Below, one piece after another: positions 52,583 to 62,116 of a DNA stretch of 64,000 nt. Origin of the DNA: Edaphobacter aggregans (lineage in GTDB: Bacteria > Acidobacteriota > Terriglobia > Terriglobales > Acidobacteriaceae); assembly GCA_022736715.1 (NCBI GenBank), contig DZDJ01000001.1, forward strand, positions 110,203 to 174,202, given 5' to 3'. The notes below the pieces were generated by a model that had not been told where the DNA came from, made no database searches, and saw only the letters and a program-made list of their open reading frames with translations. Positions within the stretch are counted from its first letter, which is position 1. Every line of letters begins with the position of its first letter. The position numbers were made by a program, and so were the translations under genes.

Positions 52583-53809
52583 ATGTGTGATTATTTGCGA
52601 AAAGCTGGTACTGGTTTGGTGCTGCTGATTCTGCTATGCGGTACTGCCGTGGCCCAAAATGGCCTTCAGAAACCATTGCATACCGATCCGCTGAATCTGA
52701 ATCCTGCCGTGCGAGCGGCCTATCAGCACTTCTACAATCTGGACTACGACGGCGCACTCAGTCGCTTCCAGAAGATCCAGCAACAGCATCCGCAGGACCC
52801 CATTGCCGTGGACTACGTCCTGCTGACGACCGTTTTCCATGAGTTGTATCAGCACGATCTGCTGGATACAACGCTCTACGCGCACGAGGGCTTTCTGACC
52901 TCAAAGCGGCTGGTCACGGAAGACCCAAAAGTCCGCCAGCAAATTGAGTCGCTCACGCAGCAGGCCATTGCACTGAGCAACCAGCGGATCAAACAGAATC
53001 CCCAGGACAAGGACGCCTACTTTGCGCGCGGCTATGCCCGCAGCCTTCATGCCACTTACGTCGGCCTGATGGACCACAGTTTTCTTGGCGGCCTGCGCGA
53101 AGCATTGCGGGCCCGCGGCGATGAAGAAAAAGTGTTGCAGCTCGATCCGCAATATATGGATGCCAGGATGATCGTCGGCATTCATTTGTTCGCCGTTGCC
53201 AGCCTGCCGTTCCCGTTGCGTTGGATGGCGGGAATCGCCGGCATCGGCGGTTCCAAAAGCAAGGGGCTGGCGTATCTGCGCGAGTCCGCCGCACATGGTG
53301 TGATTACCAGCGTAGAATCCAAAACTGCGCTCTCCCTGTTTTTGCGCCATGATGCCCGCTATCAGGAGGCGATTGTAGTGCAGCGGCAACTCGCCGACGA
53401 GTATCCGCACGACTATCTGTTCCAGCTTGAAGTGGCAAATCTGCTGAAGGATGCAGGAGAAGGGCAGAGCGCCATCGCGGTTTACCATGTTGTGCTGCAC
53501 GATGCCATGCGGCCGCATTATTTCGTCGAACCGCGCCTGCAACTGTCCTGGTACGGTCTGGCTGAGACCCTTCGAGGACAGCGCGATATACGGGGTGCGG
53601 CAGATGCGTATATGCAGGCCGCCGCTCAACCCACCTGCAGCGACTGGCTAAAGCTCCGCAGCCAGCTGAATGCCGGGAAAATGTTCGATCTGTTGCACGA
53701 GCGCATGCAGGCCATGCAGCAGTACCATCTGGTGATCGCCGCAAATGGAGACTCCCCACAGGCCGATGACGCCAGAAAGTTCCTGAAAACGCCTTTCACC
53801 GGACGCTAA
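52583..53809 (+). CDS. Exported TPR-repeat protein
   Basis: A 408-residue protein with a signal peptide (AGTGLVLLILLCGTAVA) and tetratricopeptide-like repeats through its length (for example DYDGALSRFQKIQQQHPQD and DAYFARGYARSLHATY). A hydrophobic stretch near residue 200 may be a buried helix. No enzymatic motif is seen. It is 15 nt downstream of mqnC and probably shares its transcript. Confidence 0.8.
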   Translation: MCDYLRKAGTGLVLLILLCGTAVAQNGLQKPLHTDPLNLNPAVRAAYQHFYNLDYDGALSRFQKIQQQHPQDPIAVDYVLLTTVFHELYQHDLLDTTLYAHEGFLTSKRLVTEDPKVRQQIESLTQQAIALSNQRIKQNPQDKDAYFARGYARSLHATYVGLMDHSFLGGLREALRARGDEEKVLQLDPQYMDARMIVGIHLFAVASLPFPLRWMAGIAGIGGSKSKGLAYLRESAAHGVITSVESKTALSLFLRHDARYQEAIVVQRQLADEYPHDYLFQLEVANLLKDAGEGQSAIAVYHVVLHDAMRPHYFVEPRLQLSWYGLAETLRGQRDIRGAADAYMQAAAQPTCSDWLKLRSQLNAGKMFDLLHERMQAMQQYHLVIAANGDSPQADDARKFLKTPFTGR

Positions 53810-53898
53810 ATTGTTTGTATTTGCGATAATTTGGGACTATATATTTCATCCATGCGTATGGCAGAATGGACGCACAGTAGTGCTGCAGGAGGAAGACG

Positions 53899-54234
53899 AT
53901 GATCTGCAAAGCATGTGGTAACGAAATTTCTGCCGAATCAAAATTCTGCCCGCTCTGCGGAGCGGCCGTCTCCGGGAGCTCCGGACCGCGTTCCGGCCAG
54001 AACATTGGCGCCAGCCCTGTACAGGGACTGGTTCGGCCGCGCGAGGGGCGCATGATTGCCGGGGTCTGCGCCGGGTTGTCCAGAGCCTATGGATGGGACA
54101 TTTCGATGGTGCGCGTCATTACCGTGCTGGTCACGATTGTGTTGCCGCCGGTCGGTATTCTGGGCTATCCAGCCGCCTGGCTTCTGGTGCCGGGAGAGCC
54201 TTTGCCCGGAACCATCCCCGCCAGAAATCTCTGA
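53899..54234 (+). CDS. Zinc-ribbon/PspC domain protein
   Basis: A 111-residue protein with an N-terminal ribbon (Cys3, 6, 17, 20) and a PspC domain (about 51-100: GRMIAGVCAGLSRAYGWD, then VRVITVLVTIVLPPVGILGY). PspC domains sit in the inner membrane and sense envelope stress in other bacteria. A GGAGGA ribosome site precedes the ATG. Confidence 0.87.
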   Translation: MICKACGNEISAESKFCPLCGAAVSGSSGPRSGQNIGASPVQGLVRPREGRMIAGVCAGLSRAYGWDISMVRVITVLVTIVLPPVGILGYPAAWLLVPGEPLPGTIPARNL

Positions 54235-54254
54235 TGTCTGCTGTGGCGCCCACC

Positions 54255-54288
54255 GATGAAGTTGCTATTCTGGAAGGGCAACTTCATC
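54255..54288. promoter_or_regulatory. Perfect 11-bp hairpin between pspC-like gene and lysA
   Basis: GATGAAGTTGC and GCAACTTCATC enclose a 12-nt loop, ending 25 nt before the lysA start. A T-run (TTTT) comes 10 nt later. It may be a weak terminator or a control element of lysA; no lysine riboswitch was recognised. Confidence 0.45.
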
Positions 54289-54313
54289 TCTCCAGATTTT
54301 GATGTGAGGCACG

Positions 54314-55588
54314 TTGAGTTCATCCAGACCCTTTGCATATATCGCAGGCAGGCAGCAGGTGCTCGCCTGCGGCACACTCCCGCTGCACAAGCTGGCGAGT
54401 CAGTACGGCACTCCGCTGTATGTTTACTCGGCTGACCATATTCTGTACCGGGCAGGCTTGTTTGCTGCTGAATTTACCGGTACGCCACATACGCTTTGCT
54501 ACTCCGTCAAAGCCAATTCCAACCTTTCCATTCTGAAGCTGCTGGCCGGGCAGGGTTCCGGCTTCGACATCGTCTCTGGCGGGGAGTTGGAGCGGGTGCT
54601 GCATGTCGGCAAAGCTGCGGCCCAAAAAGTGGTTTTCTCCGGTGTTGGCAAGCGCGCCGAGGAGATGGACCTGGCCATTCAGTCCGGCATCCTCATCTTC
54701 AATGTGGAAAGCGAAGCGGAGCTGGATCTGTTGGCGCAGCGCGCCAGCAAACTGAAGAAGCGTGTCCGCATGGCGCTGCGCGTCAACCCGGATGTTTTCG
54801 CAGAGACGCATCCTTACATCTCAACCGGGCTGCACGAGCACAAGTTCGGCATCGATATTCGTGCCGCACGCAAGGTCTACGCCAAAGCTGCGAAGTTTAA
54901 ATGGCTGGACCCCGCAGGCGTCAGTGTGCACATTGGCTCGCAGATTCGCAGCGTGGAGCCCTTTGGCGCAGCCCTGGGGCGCGTTGCCAGGCTGGTGCAG
55001 ACCCTGGGCCGGGATGGCCTGAAGATCCGCTACATTGACGCTGGCGGTGGCCTGGGCATTGAATACCACGCCGACCATGCCTTTGACCCCGCCGCCAAGG
55101 TGCACAGCTACGCGCAGGTGCTGCGCAAAGCCATTGCCGGGCTGGATGTGCATCTGCTGCTGGAGCCCGGACGCTTCATCGTGGCCCAGGCCGGAGCGTT
55201 GCTGGCAACAGTGCTTTATGTCAAGAAAAACGGCAGCAAGACCTTTGTGGTCACCGACGCCGGCATGAATGACCTCATCCGTCCAGCGCTCTACCAGGCC
55301 CACCATGAGATTCAGCCGCTGAAAACGGCCGGGAAGAAGACACAAACCGTGGATGTGGTAGGTCCAGTCTGCGAAACCGGCGACTTCTTTGCCCGCGATC
55401 GCAATCTGCCGGTTCTGACAGCCGGGGATCAGGTGGCTCTACTGGATGCGGGTGCGTACGGCATGTCCCAGGCGTCCAACTACAACACCCGCCCGCGTCC
55501 GGCCGAGGTATTAGTGCAAGGAAAAAAAACAACACTCGTCCGGCGCAGAGAATCCGTGCAGGAGTTGCTGCAGCCGGAGATATTCTAA
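54314..55588 (+). CDS. lysA: Diaminopimelate decarboxylase
   Basis: A 424-residue fold-type III PLP enzyme. Schiff-base Lys66 stands in CYSVKANSN, and the HIGSQI, GGGLGI and EPGRFIV motifs are present, as is CETGDFFARDR near the C terminus for substrate binding. It makes lysine from meso-diaminopimelate. The start is TTG 54314; a strong terminator follows 10 nt after the stop. Confidence 0.93.
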   Translation: MSSSRPFAYIAGRQQVLACGTLPLHKLASQYGTPLYVYSADHILYRAGLFAAEFTGTPHTLCYSVKANSNLSILKLLAGQGSGFDIVSGGELERVLHVGKAAAQKVVFSGVGKRAEEMDLAIQSGILIFNVESEAELDLLAQRASKLKKRVRMALRVNPDVFAETHPYISTGLHEHKFGIDIRAARKVYAKAAKFKWLDPAGVSVHIGSQIRSVEPFGAALGRVARLVQTLGRDGLKIRYIDAGGGLGIEYHADHAFDPAAKVHSYAQVLRKAIAGLDVHLLLEPGRFIVAQAGALLATVLYVKKNGSKTFVVTDAGMNDLIRPALYQAHHEIQPLKTAGKKTQTVDVVGPVCETGDFFARDRNLPVLTAGDQVALLDAGAYGMSQASNYNTRPRPAEVLVQGKKTTLVRRRESVQELLQPEIF

Positions 55589-55597
55589 GCCCGGCTT

Positions 55598-55645
55598 AAA
55601 AAGCAAATGGGAGGCGAATCCAGTTCGCCTCCCATTTGCTTTTTT
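55598..55645. terminator. Strong bidirectional terminator after lysA
   Basis: A perfect 16-bp GC-rich stem (GCAAATGGGAGGCGAA with its complement) with a 5-nt loop is flanked by A5 and T6. It serves lysA (+) and the convergent peptidoglycan-binding gene (-). Confidence 0.92.
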
Positions 55646-55660
55646 ACCAGAAAACGGGTC

Positions 55661-56089
55661 TTAATTCGCAGCGCCAACTTCGGCCTGCGTGCTCAATCCA
55701 CCAATACTGCCGGCATTGGCAGCCGTGGGCACACTCGCTGTAGCCGCGTCCTGGGACGGGCCAAGTCCCAGCTTGATCAGCGCGCGTGAGTCCGGCGTAA
55801 TCCTGGTCTGCCAGCCGTTGTCCGCCTGCAGCTTACGCATGGCGGCTTCCGTCTGGGCGTCCCAGTTGCCGCTGGGCGCACCTTGCATGTATCCGGCCTT
55901 GATGAGCGCCTGCTGAATCTGTGTGGCCCGCTGCGGATCGATGGCACGCTGACCGCGCACGCGGCTCACATGCGCCTTGTGGCGGGTCGTGTGATGACGC
56001 CGAACGTGATGGGTGGTTGCAGCCAGGATGGAAGCAGTGCTCAGCAGCAGGGAAGCCAATAATGTCGTGCCAATCAACTTAAACTGCAT
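55661..56089 (-). CDS. Exported peptidoglycan-binding domain protein
   Basis: A 142-residue protein with a signal peptide (KLIGTTLLASLLLSTASILA) and a basic His/Arg-rich linker (THHVRRHHTTRHK). One peptidoglycan-binding-type domain (about 55-100: RATQIQQALIKAGYMQG, then WDAQTEAAMRKLQADNGW) precedes a Ser/Ala-rich tail. ATG 56089 is chosen because GAGGTG stands 11 nt upstream and it gives the signal peptide a normal start. Confidence 0.8.
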   Translation of the reverse strand: MQFKLIGTTLLASLLLSTASILAATTHHVRRHHTTRHKAHVSRVRGQRAIDPQRATQIQQALIKAGYMQGAPSGNWDAQTEAAMRKLQADNGWQTRITPDSRALIKLGLGPSQDAATASVPTAANAGSIGGLSTQAEVGAAN

Positions 56090-56176
56090 CTGCAAAAATA
56101 CACCTCTCATACGAAGAGTTCCGAACCGGACTGGCTTGTCCTAAATAGACTATCGGCGAAATACGCAGAATTGCAA

Positions 56177-56219
56177 GTAAAAGAAGCCGGTGACCGTTAC
56201 AACTTTGGCCACCGGCTTC
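56177..56219 (-). terminator. Rho-independent terminator of the HtrA gene
   Basis: On the minus strand a 10-bp perfect stem (GAAGCCGGTG with CACCGGCTTC) with a 17-nt loop is followed by TTTTAC. It lies 33 nt downstream of the protease stop. Confidence 0.65.
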
Positions 56220-56251
56220 AAGTGATTGATTATCAAGGAGATGGCCTATGC

Positions 56252-57862
56252 TTACGGCAGAGTCCCTCCCAGGTAGGTGCTGCCCCCGCCGCTCACTCGC
56301 GGATCGCGGACCAGGAAGACGATGTCATCGCCGGATTTGATGCTGTCGACAATGGCCTTCAGCTCTTCCGGACTGGTGACCGGCTTGCGGTTGACCTCGG
56401 TGATGATCAGACCCGGAGCCAGCCCAATCTGGTCTGCAAAGGAGCCGGACTTGACGCTGCTGATCTGGACTCCTCCGCTGATACCCAGCTTGGAAGCCAC
56501 AGCAGGCGGAATGGTCTTCACCGCAATGCCTACCCGGCCCTGCATCTGGTCTGGCTGGCTGGGTGCATTGCCGTTGTTGCCTCCGCTCAGAATATTGGCA
56601 AAGAGCTTGCTGCGGTCCGCAATACCAACCGTTGTCGTCGTCTGTTTGCCGTTGCGGAGGTAGCCCAGTTGTACTGTGGTTCCGGGCTTGCAGGCAGAGA
56701 TAATGTCTACCAACTGATCGCCGCCCTTGATCGGCTTCCCGTTGATGGATGTAATGATGTCGCCCTGCTGCAGACCGGCCTTGGCGGCCGGGCCATCCGG
56801 CTGTACGGAGTTGACCAGAACGCCGTTCTTGAAGCCATACACGCGGCTGACGGCCAGCGGCAGTGCTCCCTGGAAGGTGATTCCGATCGAGCCGCGGACC
56901 ACCTTGTGCTCCGGCCCGATTAGATCGTTATAGACCTTGATGACCGTGTTGGAGGGCATCGCAAATCCGATACCCTGATACCCGGCCGATTGCGTATAAA
57001 TCGCCGTGTTGACGCCGATCACCTGGCCATCCATGTTGACCAGCGGGCCACCGGAATTACCCGGGTTGATGGCCGCATCCGTCTGGATGAACTTCTGGAA
57101 CTGGCCGGACGGGCCGCCTTCAATGGTGCGGTCCTTGGCGGAAACAATGCCGGCAGTTACCGTATGCGCCAGGCTAAAGGGGCTGCCGATGGCCTCCACC
57201 CAGTCGCCCACCTGCGCACCATCCGAATTGCCCATCTTCACCGTTGGCAGCGGTTCCCTGGTGTCAATCTTGATGACGGCAAGATCCGTGTCCTTGTCCA
57301 CGCCAACCACCTTGGCGGGGCGGCCCAGATCGCCCGGACCGCCATCCGGATCGGTCGAGAGCTTCACAAAGATCTTGTCGGCCTTATCCACCACGTGATT
57401 ATTGGTGACAATGTAACCGCGCGGATCGACGATAAAGCCCGATCCCAGGGCCTGGCGGATGCCGCCACCACCGCTGGCGTCGCCACCATCTCCGCCGTCA
57501 TCACCACCTGGGCCCTGCTGCCCAAAAAAGCGATTAAAGAAGTCCTGGAAGTTGGGGGCGTTGTCGCTGCCACCCGTCCGCCCGCTGTTTCCACCTGCCT
57601 TCGGAAAGGTCTCCGTGTTGATGTTGACCACAGCAGGAGCAACTTCCTTGGCGATTTTGGTGAAGTCCGTTGCCAGATCAACCGGCGCGGGAATTTTCAA
57701 CGGGGCTGCATCGGAGCTGTCGACCGGGGCCTCTTTGCCAGAGACTCCCCGCGCCAGCACGGAGCCGGCGATAATGCCGCAGGTGAGTGTTACCAGAAGA
57801 GTAAAGGTTGCCGTCAAACGGCGGGTACGGATCTTGTCCAAAAAGGAATTTTGCTTACTCAT
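56252..57862 (-). CDS. Do/HtrA-type periplasmic serine protease
   Basis: A 536-residue DegP/DegQ-like protease with an N-terminal membrane/signal helix (about 17-38). The catalytic triad is His156 (NNHVV), Asp193 (TDLAVI) and Ser270 (GNSGGP). Two PDZ domains follow (about 340-425 and 445-530). A Gly/Asp-rich loop (about 118-135) lies before the catalytic barrel, in the place of the LA loop. It degrades or refolds misfolded envelope proteins. Upstream control sites (CpxR or sigma-E type) were not recognised. Confidence 0.93.
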   Translation of the reverse strand: MSKQNSFLDKIRTRRLTATFTLLVTLTCGIIAGSVLARGVSGKEAPVDSSDAAPLKIPAPVDLATDFTKIAKEVAPAVVNINTETFPKAGGNSGRTGGSDNAPNFQDFFNRFFGQQGPGGDDGGDGGDASGGGGIRQALGSGFIVDPRGYIVTNNHVVDKADKIFVKLSTDPDGGPGDLGRPAKVVGVDKDTDLAVIKIDTREPLPTVKMGNSDGAQVGDWVEAIGSPFSLAHTVTAGIVSAKDRTIEGGPSGQFQKFIQTDAAINPGNSGGPLVNMDGQVIGVNTAIYTQSAGYQGIGFAMPSNTVIKVYNDLIGPEHKVVRGSIGITFQGALPLAVSRVYGFKNGVLVNSVQPDGPAAKAGLQQGDIITSINGKPIKGGDQLVDIISACKPGTTVQLGYLRNGKQTTTTVGIADRSKLFANILSGGNNGNAPSQPDQMQGRVGIAVKTIPPAVASKLGISGGVQISSVKSGSFADQIGLAPGLIITEVNRKPVTSPEELKAIVDSIKSGDDIVFLVRDPRVSGGGSTYLGGTLP

Positions 57863-58044
57863 ATTCAGGGCTTACCTCATTTCGTACTGCCAATAGGATG
57901 GCGCGCACACGTCAATGCGGCACACGCAGTTGATTGACAAAGCAAGTATAGCTGGTTACCCGGCAGAAAGACTGATGCGGAAACCGCCTTTTCCTTACAG
58001 GGGTATAGACGCTCCGAAGTAAAAAAAGTGTCAGCCGGGGCCGA

Positions 58045-58989
58045 TTAACCCAGCTCGTGGGCAGTGTGAACCGGATGCTCTTTCAAATGTGCAGGTTGTA
58101 ACAGCTCTGTCACCAGAATGCCTCCGATTACCAGCATAGCGCCGAAGCCGCCGCGCACTCCGAGGCGCTCATGGAGCACAAGGTAGGACGTGATCCAGGC
58201 AAAAACCGGCTCCAGCGCCAGCAGCAGGGCCGTGTGCGTGGCTGGCAGGTGTTGCTGCGCGTAGGACTGCACGCTGAAAGCCAGCGCCGTGGCCAGAACT
58301 GCCGCAATCAGCAGGGCCGCCACAAGCCTCCCGGTGAGCACCAGGTGGGGATGCTCCAGTACCGGGAGCGTAATTGCCATAAACAAGGCACAGAACCCGA
58401 TCTGCAGCATGGCCAGCGGCGCAAATCCGATACGTGGTGAGGCGTGCGCCAGCGCAATCACATGCAGAGCAAACCCCAGAGCGCATCCAAAGCTCAGGAC
58501 GTCTCCCCGGTTGATTGTGGAAAAGAGCTCCGCCCAGGCGGTATGGGCAGGTGTCGTCAGCAGCAGAATTCCACCAAAGGCCAGCACTGCACCCACCCAG
58601 GAGTTCCAGGCAGGAGCGTGCGCGCCAGCAAGGCGCAATCCTGGAACAGCGGCCAGCAGCGGAACCAGCACGACGACCAGCCCCGTGATAAACGCGGATT
58701 TGGAGGGTGTGGTCAGGGCAAGGCCTGCCGTCTGAAACTGGTATCCCATTGCCAGGCACAGGCCAACCACCGCGCCCGCGGCCCAGGTGCGCGGCGTCAG
58801 CGCCTTCCAGTGCCTGCGATACACCACGGCCAGCACCAGAAATGCCAGAACCATCCGCAACAGGTTGAAGAGCAGCGGAGTAACGTCCTGAAGGGCATTC
58901 TTGACCAGGACAAACGTCGATCCCCAGACAAAAACCACGACCAGCATCCAGAGATGGGCCAACGTGCTGGCGGAGATTTTCCGGGTCAT
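58045..58989 (-). CDS. EamA/DMT-family transporter
   Basis: A 314-residue inner-membrane protein with ten hydrophobic helices in two repeats. Typical EamA features are FVWGSTFVLVKNAL in the first helix and an LLALEPVFAWITSYLVLHERLG motif near the end. The substrate cannot be inferred; relatives export amino acids or metabolites. It is codirectional with nuoLMN but follows that operon's terminator. Confidence 0.9.
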   Translation of the reverse strand: MTRKISASTLAHLWMLVVVFVWGSTFVLVKNALQDVTPLLFNLLRMVLAFLVLAVVYRRHWKALTPRTWAAGAVVGLCLAMGYQFQTAGLALTTPSKSAFITGLVVVLVPLLAAVPGLRLAGAHAPAWNSWVGAVLAFGGILLLTTPAHTAWAELFSTINRGDVLSFGCALGFALHVIALAHASPRIGFAPLAMLQIGFCALFMAITLPVLEHPHLVLTGRLVAALLIAAVLATALAFSVQSYAQQHLPATHTALLLALEPVFAWITSYLVLHERLGVRGGFGAMLVIGGILVTELLQPAHLKEHPVHTAHELG

Positions 58990-59003
58990 CCTTTCAGCCT
59001 AGC

Positions 59004-59039
59004 AAAAAAGAAAGAGCCCGCGCATGGCAGGCCCTTTCT
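59004..59039 (-). terminator. Rho-independent terminator of the nuo operon
   Basis: On the minus strand a 10-bp stem (AGAAAGGGCC with GGCTCTTTCT, one G-U pair) with an 11-nt loop is followed by a T-run. It lies 14 nt after the nuoN stop. Confidence 0.8.
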
Positions 59040-59053
59040 GACAGAAGAGACAT

Positions 59054-60571
59054 TTACTGGCCGCTGATCACCGTCGTGCTCAGCAAGGAGCTTGCACCGG
59101 ACTGGGCCAGTCCAAGGACACGACCCGGCAGGATTCCCAGCACCAGCGTCGCCGCCACTGCCAGCACCAGAGCAATTCCTGCGGGAACAGAAATCCGGCC
59201 CATCGCCGATACCTGCGACTCTTTCCCCGGCTGCGAGTACACCGCCGAAAGGAAGCGCAGGTAGTAGTAGGCCGCAACACCGCTGTTCAGCAGGCCAATG
59301 ATCGTCAGCCAGACCAGCCCGGAGTGCAGCGCGGCCGAGAAGACGTAGAACTTGCCAAAGAAGCCGCCCGTGAAGGGAATGCCGATCAGCGACAGCAGGA
59401 AGAAGGCCAACGCAGCCGCCAGAATCGGAGAACGCTGCGACAGTCCGGAAAAGTCTTCCAGATTCCGCGCCTTTTCTTCATAGCCCCCGACGTGGCTGAT
59501 CACGGCAAATGCTCCCACATTCATCGCCGCATACGCCGCGGTGTAGAAAGCGGCAGCGGCAATGCCGTCTCCGGAAAGCGCCGTAAAGGCGACCAGCAGG
59601 TAACCGGCATGCGCAATGGAAGAATACGCCAGCATCCGCTTGGCGTCCTTCTGCAGCAATGCGCCCAGATTGCCGATTGTCATGGAAACCGCGGCCATAA
59701 TCCAGAGCACTACGAACCAGCGGTGCTCCATCGCAGGGAAGGCGCCGTAAGTAATGCGCAGCAGTACCGCGAAGGCGGCCGCTTTCGGCGCAGTGGACAT
59801 CAGGCCCACTACCGGAGCAGGTGCTCCCTGGTATACATCCGGCGTCCAGACGTGAAAGGGAGCTGCCGACACCTTGAAGCCCAGCCCAATCAGGATCATG
59901 GCCAGCGCCGTGTAGGCCAGCAGCGGAGTGCTGGTCGTGCTCAGCGCCGCTGCAATCGCCGCAATGCTGGTTGTTCCGGTTGCACCGAAGATCAGCGCCA
60001 CGCCATACAGGAAGAAGCCAGTGGCGAAGGAGCCGAGCAGGAAGTACTTCAGGGCCGCTTCGGAACTGGAGGCCTGACTCTTGCGGAAGCCAGCCATGAT
60101 GTACGTCGAAATAGAGGAGATTTCCAGCCCGATGAAGACCATCAGCAGTTCCACCGAACAGGTCATCAGCATCATGCCGACCGCGCCAAACAGCACCAGG
60201 GCAAAATACTCGCCCGCATGCGTCGCATGCCCCTCAAAGTATTCGAGCGAAGTCAGCAACGTGAGCAGCACAATGCCGCCGATCACGAAGTGGAAGAAGA
60301 TGCTGAAGTGGTCCGTCTGCACCGTTCCATAGAAGGCCTGTCCGGCCGGCAGTCCAATCTGGCACCAGGTTGCCGCCAAGGCTGCCAGTGTTCCCAGCAC
60401 GGCCAGCCAGCCCAGTCCTTTGCGGTTGGAACCTGCTGGCAGGAGGGGATCGATCAGCATGATCAGGATGCCGGCCACCGTCAGGATATATTCCGGCAAA
60501 AGCCGCATCATACTGCCATTGAGATTGAGAACCGTTTCCGATAGCAAGTGCATTCCGTTCGGAGAGAGCAT
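59054..60571 (-). CDS. nuoN: NADH-quinone oxidoreductase subunit N
   Basis: A 505-residue antiporter-like subunit of the complex I membrane arm. It has about fourteen helices and the NuoN signatures [36 protein letters not shown] and [13 protein letters not shown]. It pumps protons when quinone is reduced. Its ATG overlaps the nuoM stop by 1 nt (TAATG), and it is the last gene of the operon. Confidence 0.95.
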   Translation of the reverse strand: MLSPNGMHLLSETVLNLNGSMMRLLPEYILTVAGILIMLIDPLLPAGSNRKGLGWLAVLGTLAALAATWCQIGLPAGQAFYGTVQTDHFSIFFHFVIGGIVLLTLLTSLEYFEGHATHAGEYFALVLFGAVGMMLMTCSVELLMVFIGLEISSISTYIMAGFRKSQASSSEAALKYFLLGSFATGFFLYGVALIFGATGTTSIAAIAAALSTTSTPLLAYTALAMILIGLGFKVSAAPFHVWTPDVYQGAPAPVVGLMSTAPKAAAFAVLLRITYGAFPAMEHRWFVVLWIMAAVSMTIGNLGALLQKDAKRMLAYSSIAHAGYLLVAFTALSGDGIAAAAFYTAAYAAMNVGAFAVISHVGGYEEKARNLEDFSGLSQRSPILAAALAFFLLSLIGIPFTGGFFGKFYVFSAALHSGLVWLTIIGLLNSGVAAYYYLRFLSAVYSQPGKESQVSAMGRISVPAGIALVLAVAATLVLGILPGRVLGLAQSGASSLLSTTVISGQ

Positions 60572-62082
60572 TAGCGTGTCCCTCCCATCACATTGGCGCT
60601 CAGTGTGGTTACAGCAGGCTGGGCCAGTTTGGTTCCGGCCATGTCAATCGCCCGCATCCAGTAGGGCGAAGCCACACCCATCACCAGCATCAGCACCGCC
60701 AGGGGCCACAAAGCCAAATGTTCGCGGCCGTTCATGTCCTTTGCCGTCACTGAAGAGCACTTGGCAGAGAGGTTGCCGTAAAAGGTCTTCTGTACCGCCC
60801 AGAGCATATACGCCGCACTCAGGATCACCCCCAGAGTCGCCACCGTGCCCCATGCCGGATGCACGATAAAGCTGCCGCTCAGGATCAGGAACTCACCTAC
60901 AAATCCGTTCAGAATCGGCAGGCCCACCAGAGACAGCGCCGTCAGCACAAACATCGTTGTGACCCAGGGCAGTTTGGAGGCCAGGCCACCATACTGCGTC
61001 ATGTCGTAGGTGCCATAACGGTCATACAGAATCGCCATCAGGATGAAAAGCGCGCCAGCGGAAATACCATGATTCAACAACTGGTAGATTGTCCCATCCG
61101 TGCTGGCAATCGTGAAACTGAAAATTCCCAGCACGCAGAAGCTCAGATGGCCCAGCGTAGAGTAGGCCGCCAGGCGGCGCATATCTGTCTGCACCAGCGC
61201 CAGCAGCGCGCCGTAGACAATGCCAATCGCACCCAATGCCACCATCAACGGCGCAATGTGGCGGGACTGCTCCGGGAAGAGGCCCAGGCTGAAACGCAGC
61301 ATCGAGTACAGCCCCAGCTTGCCGGCAATCACCATCGCCACTGCGGTCGGCGCATCGCTGATGGAATCACTCAGCCAGCCATGCAGCGGAAACACCGGAA
61401 CCTTGACTGCAAAGGCGAACAGGAACGACAGCGAAACCAGAAACAGCGCGCAACTGGTCCCGCCGATCGCATGCGTCTCTGCCAGCTTCTGCAGCACCGG
61501 AAAATCAAAGGTGCCCGTTTTGGCGTAGAGCCACAGCATGCCCACCAGCAGCAGGGCCGATGGCGGGAAGGTGTACAGGAAATACTTGATGGCAGTCCTG
61601 CGCTTGTTCTCTGTGCGTCCAAAGATGCTCAGCAGCAACATCGTCGGCACCAGAGACAGCTCCCAGAACGCGTAGTACAGGAACAGATCCAGTGAAACGA
61701 AGATGCCAAACATGGCCGTCTGCAGCAGCAGGAAGATGATGTAAAACTCTTTCGTGCGGCTTCGGACACTGCTCCAGGATGTCAGTACGCCAAAGGGGGC
61801 CAGAAATCCGGCCAGCACCACCAGCCACAGCGAAAGCCCATCCACGCCCATGTGGTAGCGGATGGCAGGACTGGCAATCCAGAGGTGGTCCGACTCAAAC
61901 TGGAAGCCCGCAGCGCTGTAGTCATAGTGCGCAGGCAGGTGCAGAGTCAACACAAACGTCACCAGCGTAACCAGCAATGCCGCCCATTGGATCAGCTTGC
62001 CTTTGGCCGGCAGCAGTGCCAGCAGCACTGCGCCCGCCAGCGGGACAAAGGTAATCAGCGTCAATATATATTCGTTCAGCAA
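60571..62082 (-). CDS. nuoM: NADH-quinone oxidoreductase subunit M
   Basis: A 503-residue antiporter-like proton-pumping subunit of complex I. Key sites of NuoM are present: the Glu in [14 protein letters not shown], Lys and His in [13 protein letters not shown], a Lys in [10 protein letters not shown], the His in [12 protein letters not shown] and the Glu in FVGEF. The usual LPDAH after HGW is LSDSI here, a small departure. It lies 34 nt downstream of nuoL. Confidence 0.95.
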   Translation of the reverse strand: MLNEYILTLITFVPLAGAVLLALLPAKGKLIQWAALLVTLVTFVLTLHLPAHYDYSAAGFQFESDHLWIASPAIRYHMGVDGLSLWLVVLAGFLAPFGVLTSWSSVRSRTKEFYIIFLLLQTAMFGIFVSLDLFLYYAFWELSLVPTMLLLSIFGRTENKRRTAIKYFLYTFPPSALLLVGMLWLYAKTGTFDFPVLQKLAETHAIGGTSCALFLVSLSFLFAFAVKVPVFPLHGWLSDSISDAPTAVAMVIAGKLGLYSMLRFSLGLFPEQSRHIAPLMVALGAIGIVYGALLALVQTDMRRLAAYSTLGHLSFCVLGIFSFTIASTDGTIYQLLNHGISAGALFILMAILYDRYGTYDMTQYGGLASKLPWVTTMFVLTALSLVGLPILNGFVGEFLILSGSFIVHPAWGTVATLGVILSAAYMLWAVQKTFYGNLSAKCSSVTAKDMNGREHLALWPLAVLMLVMGVASPYWMRAIDMAGTKLAQPAVTTLSANVMGGTR

Positions 62083-62116
62083 GGTGCGGTTTCCGTATCT
62101 TTTTCAGTTGCTGTTG

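Noticed and set aside
59324-60544. A 406-codon plus-strand frame opposite nuoN
   Set aside because: Gln/Arg/His-rich shadow translation; nuoN is well supported and overlaps nuoM by the usual TAATG.
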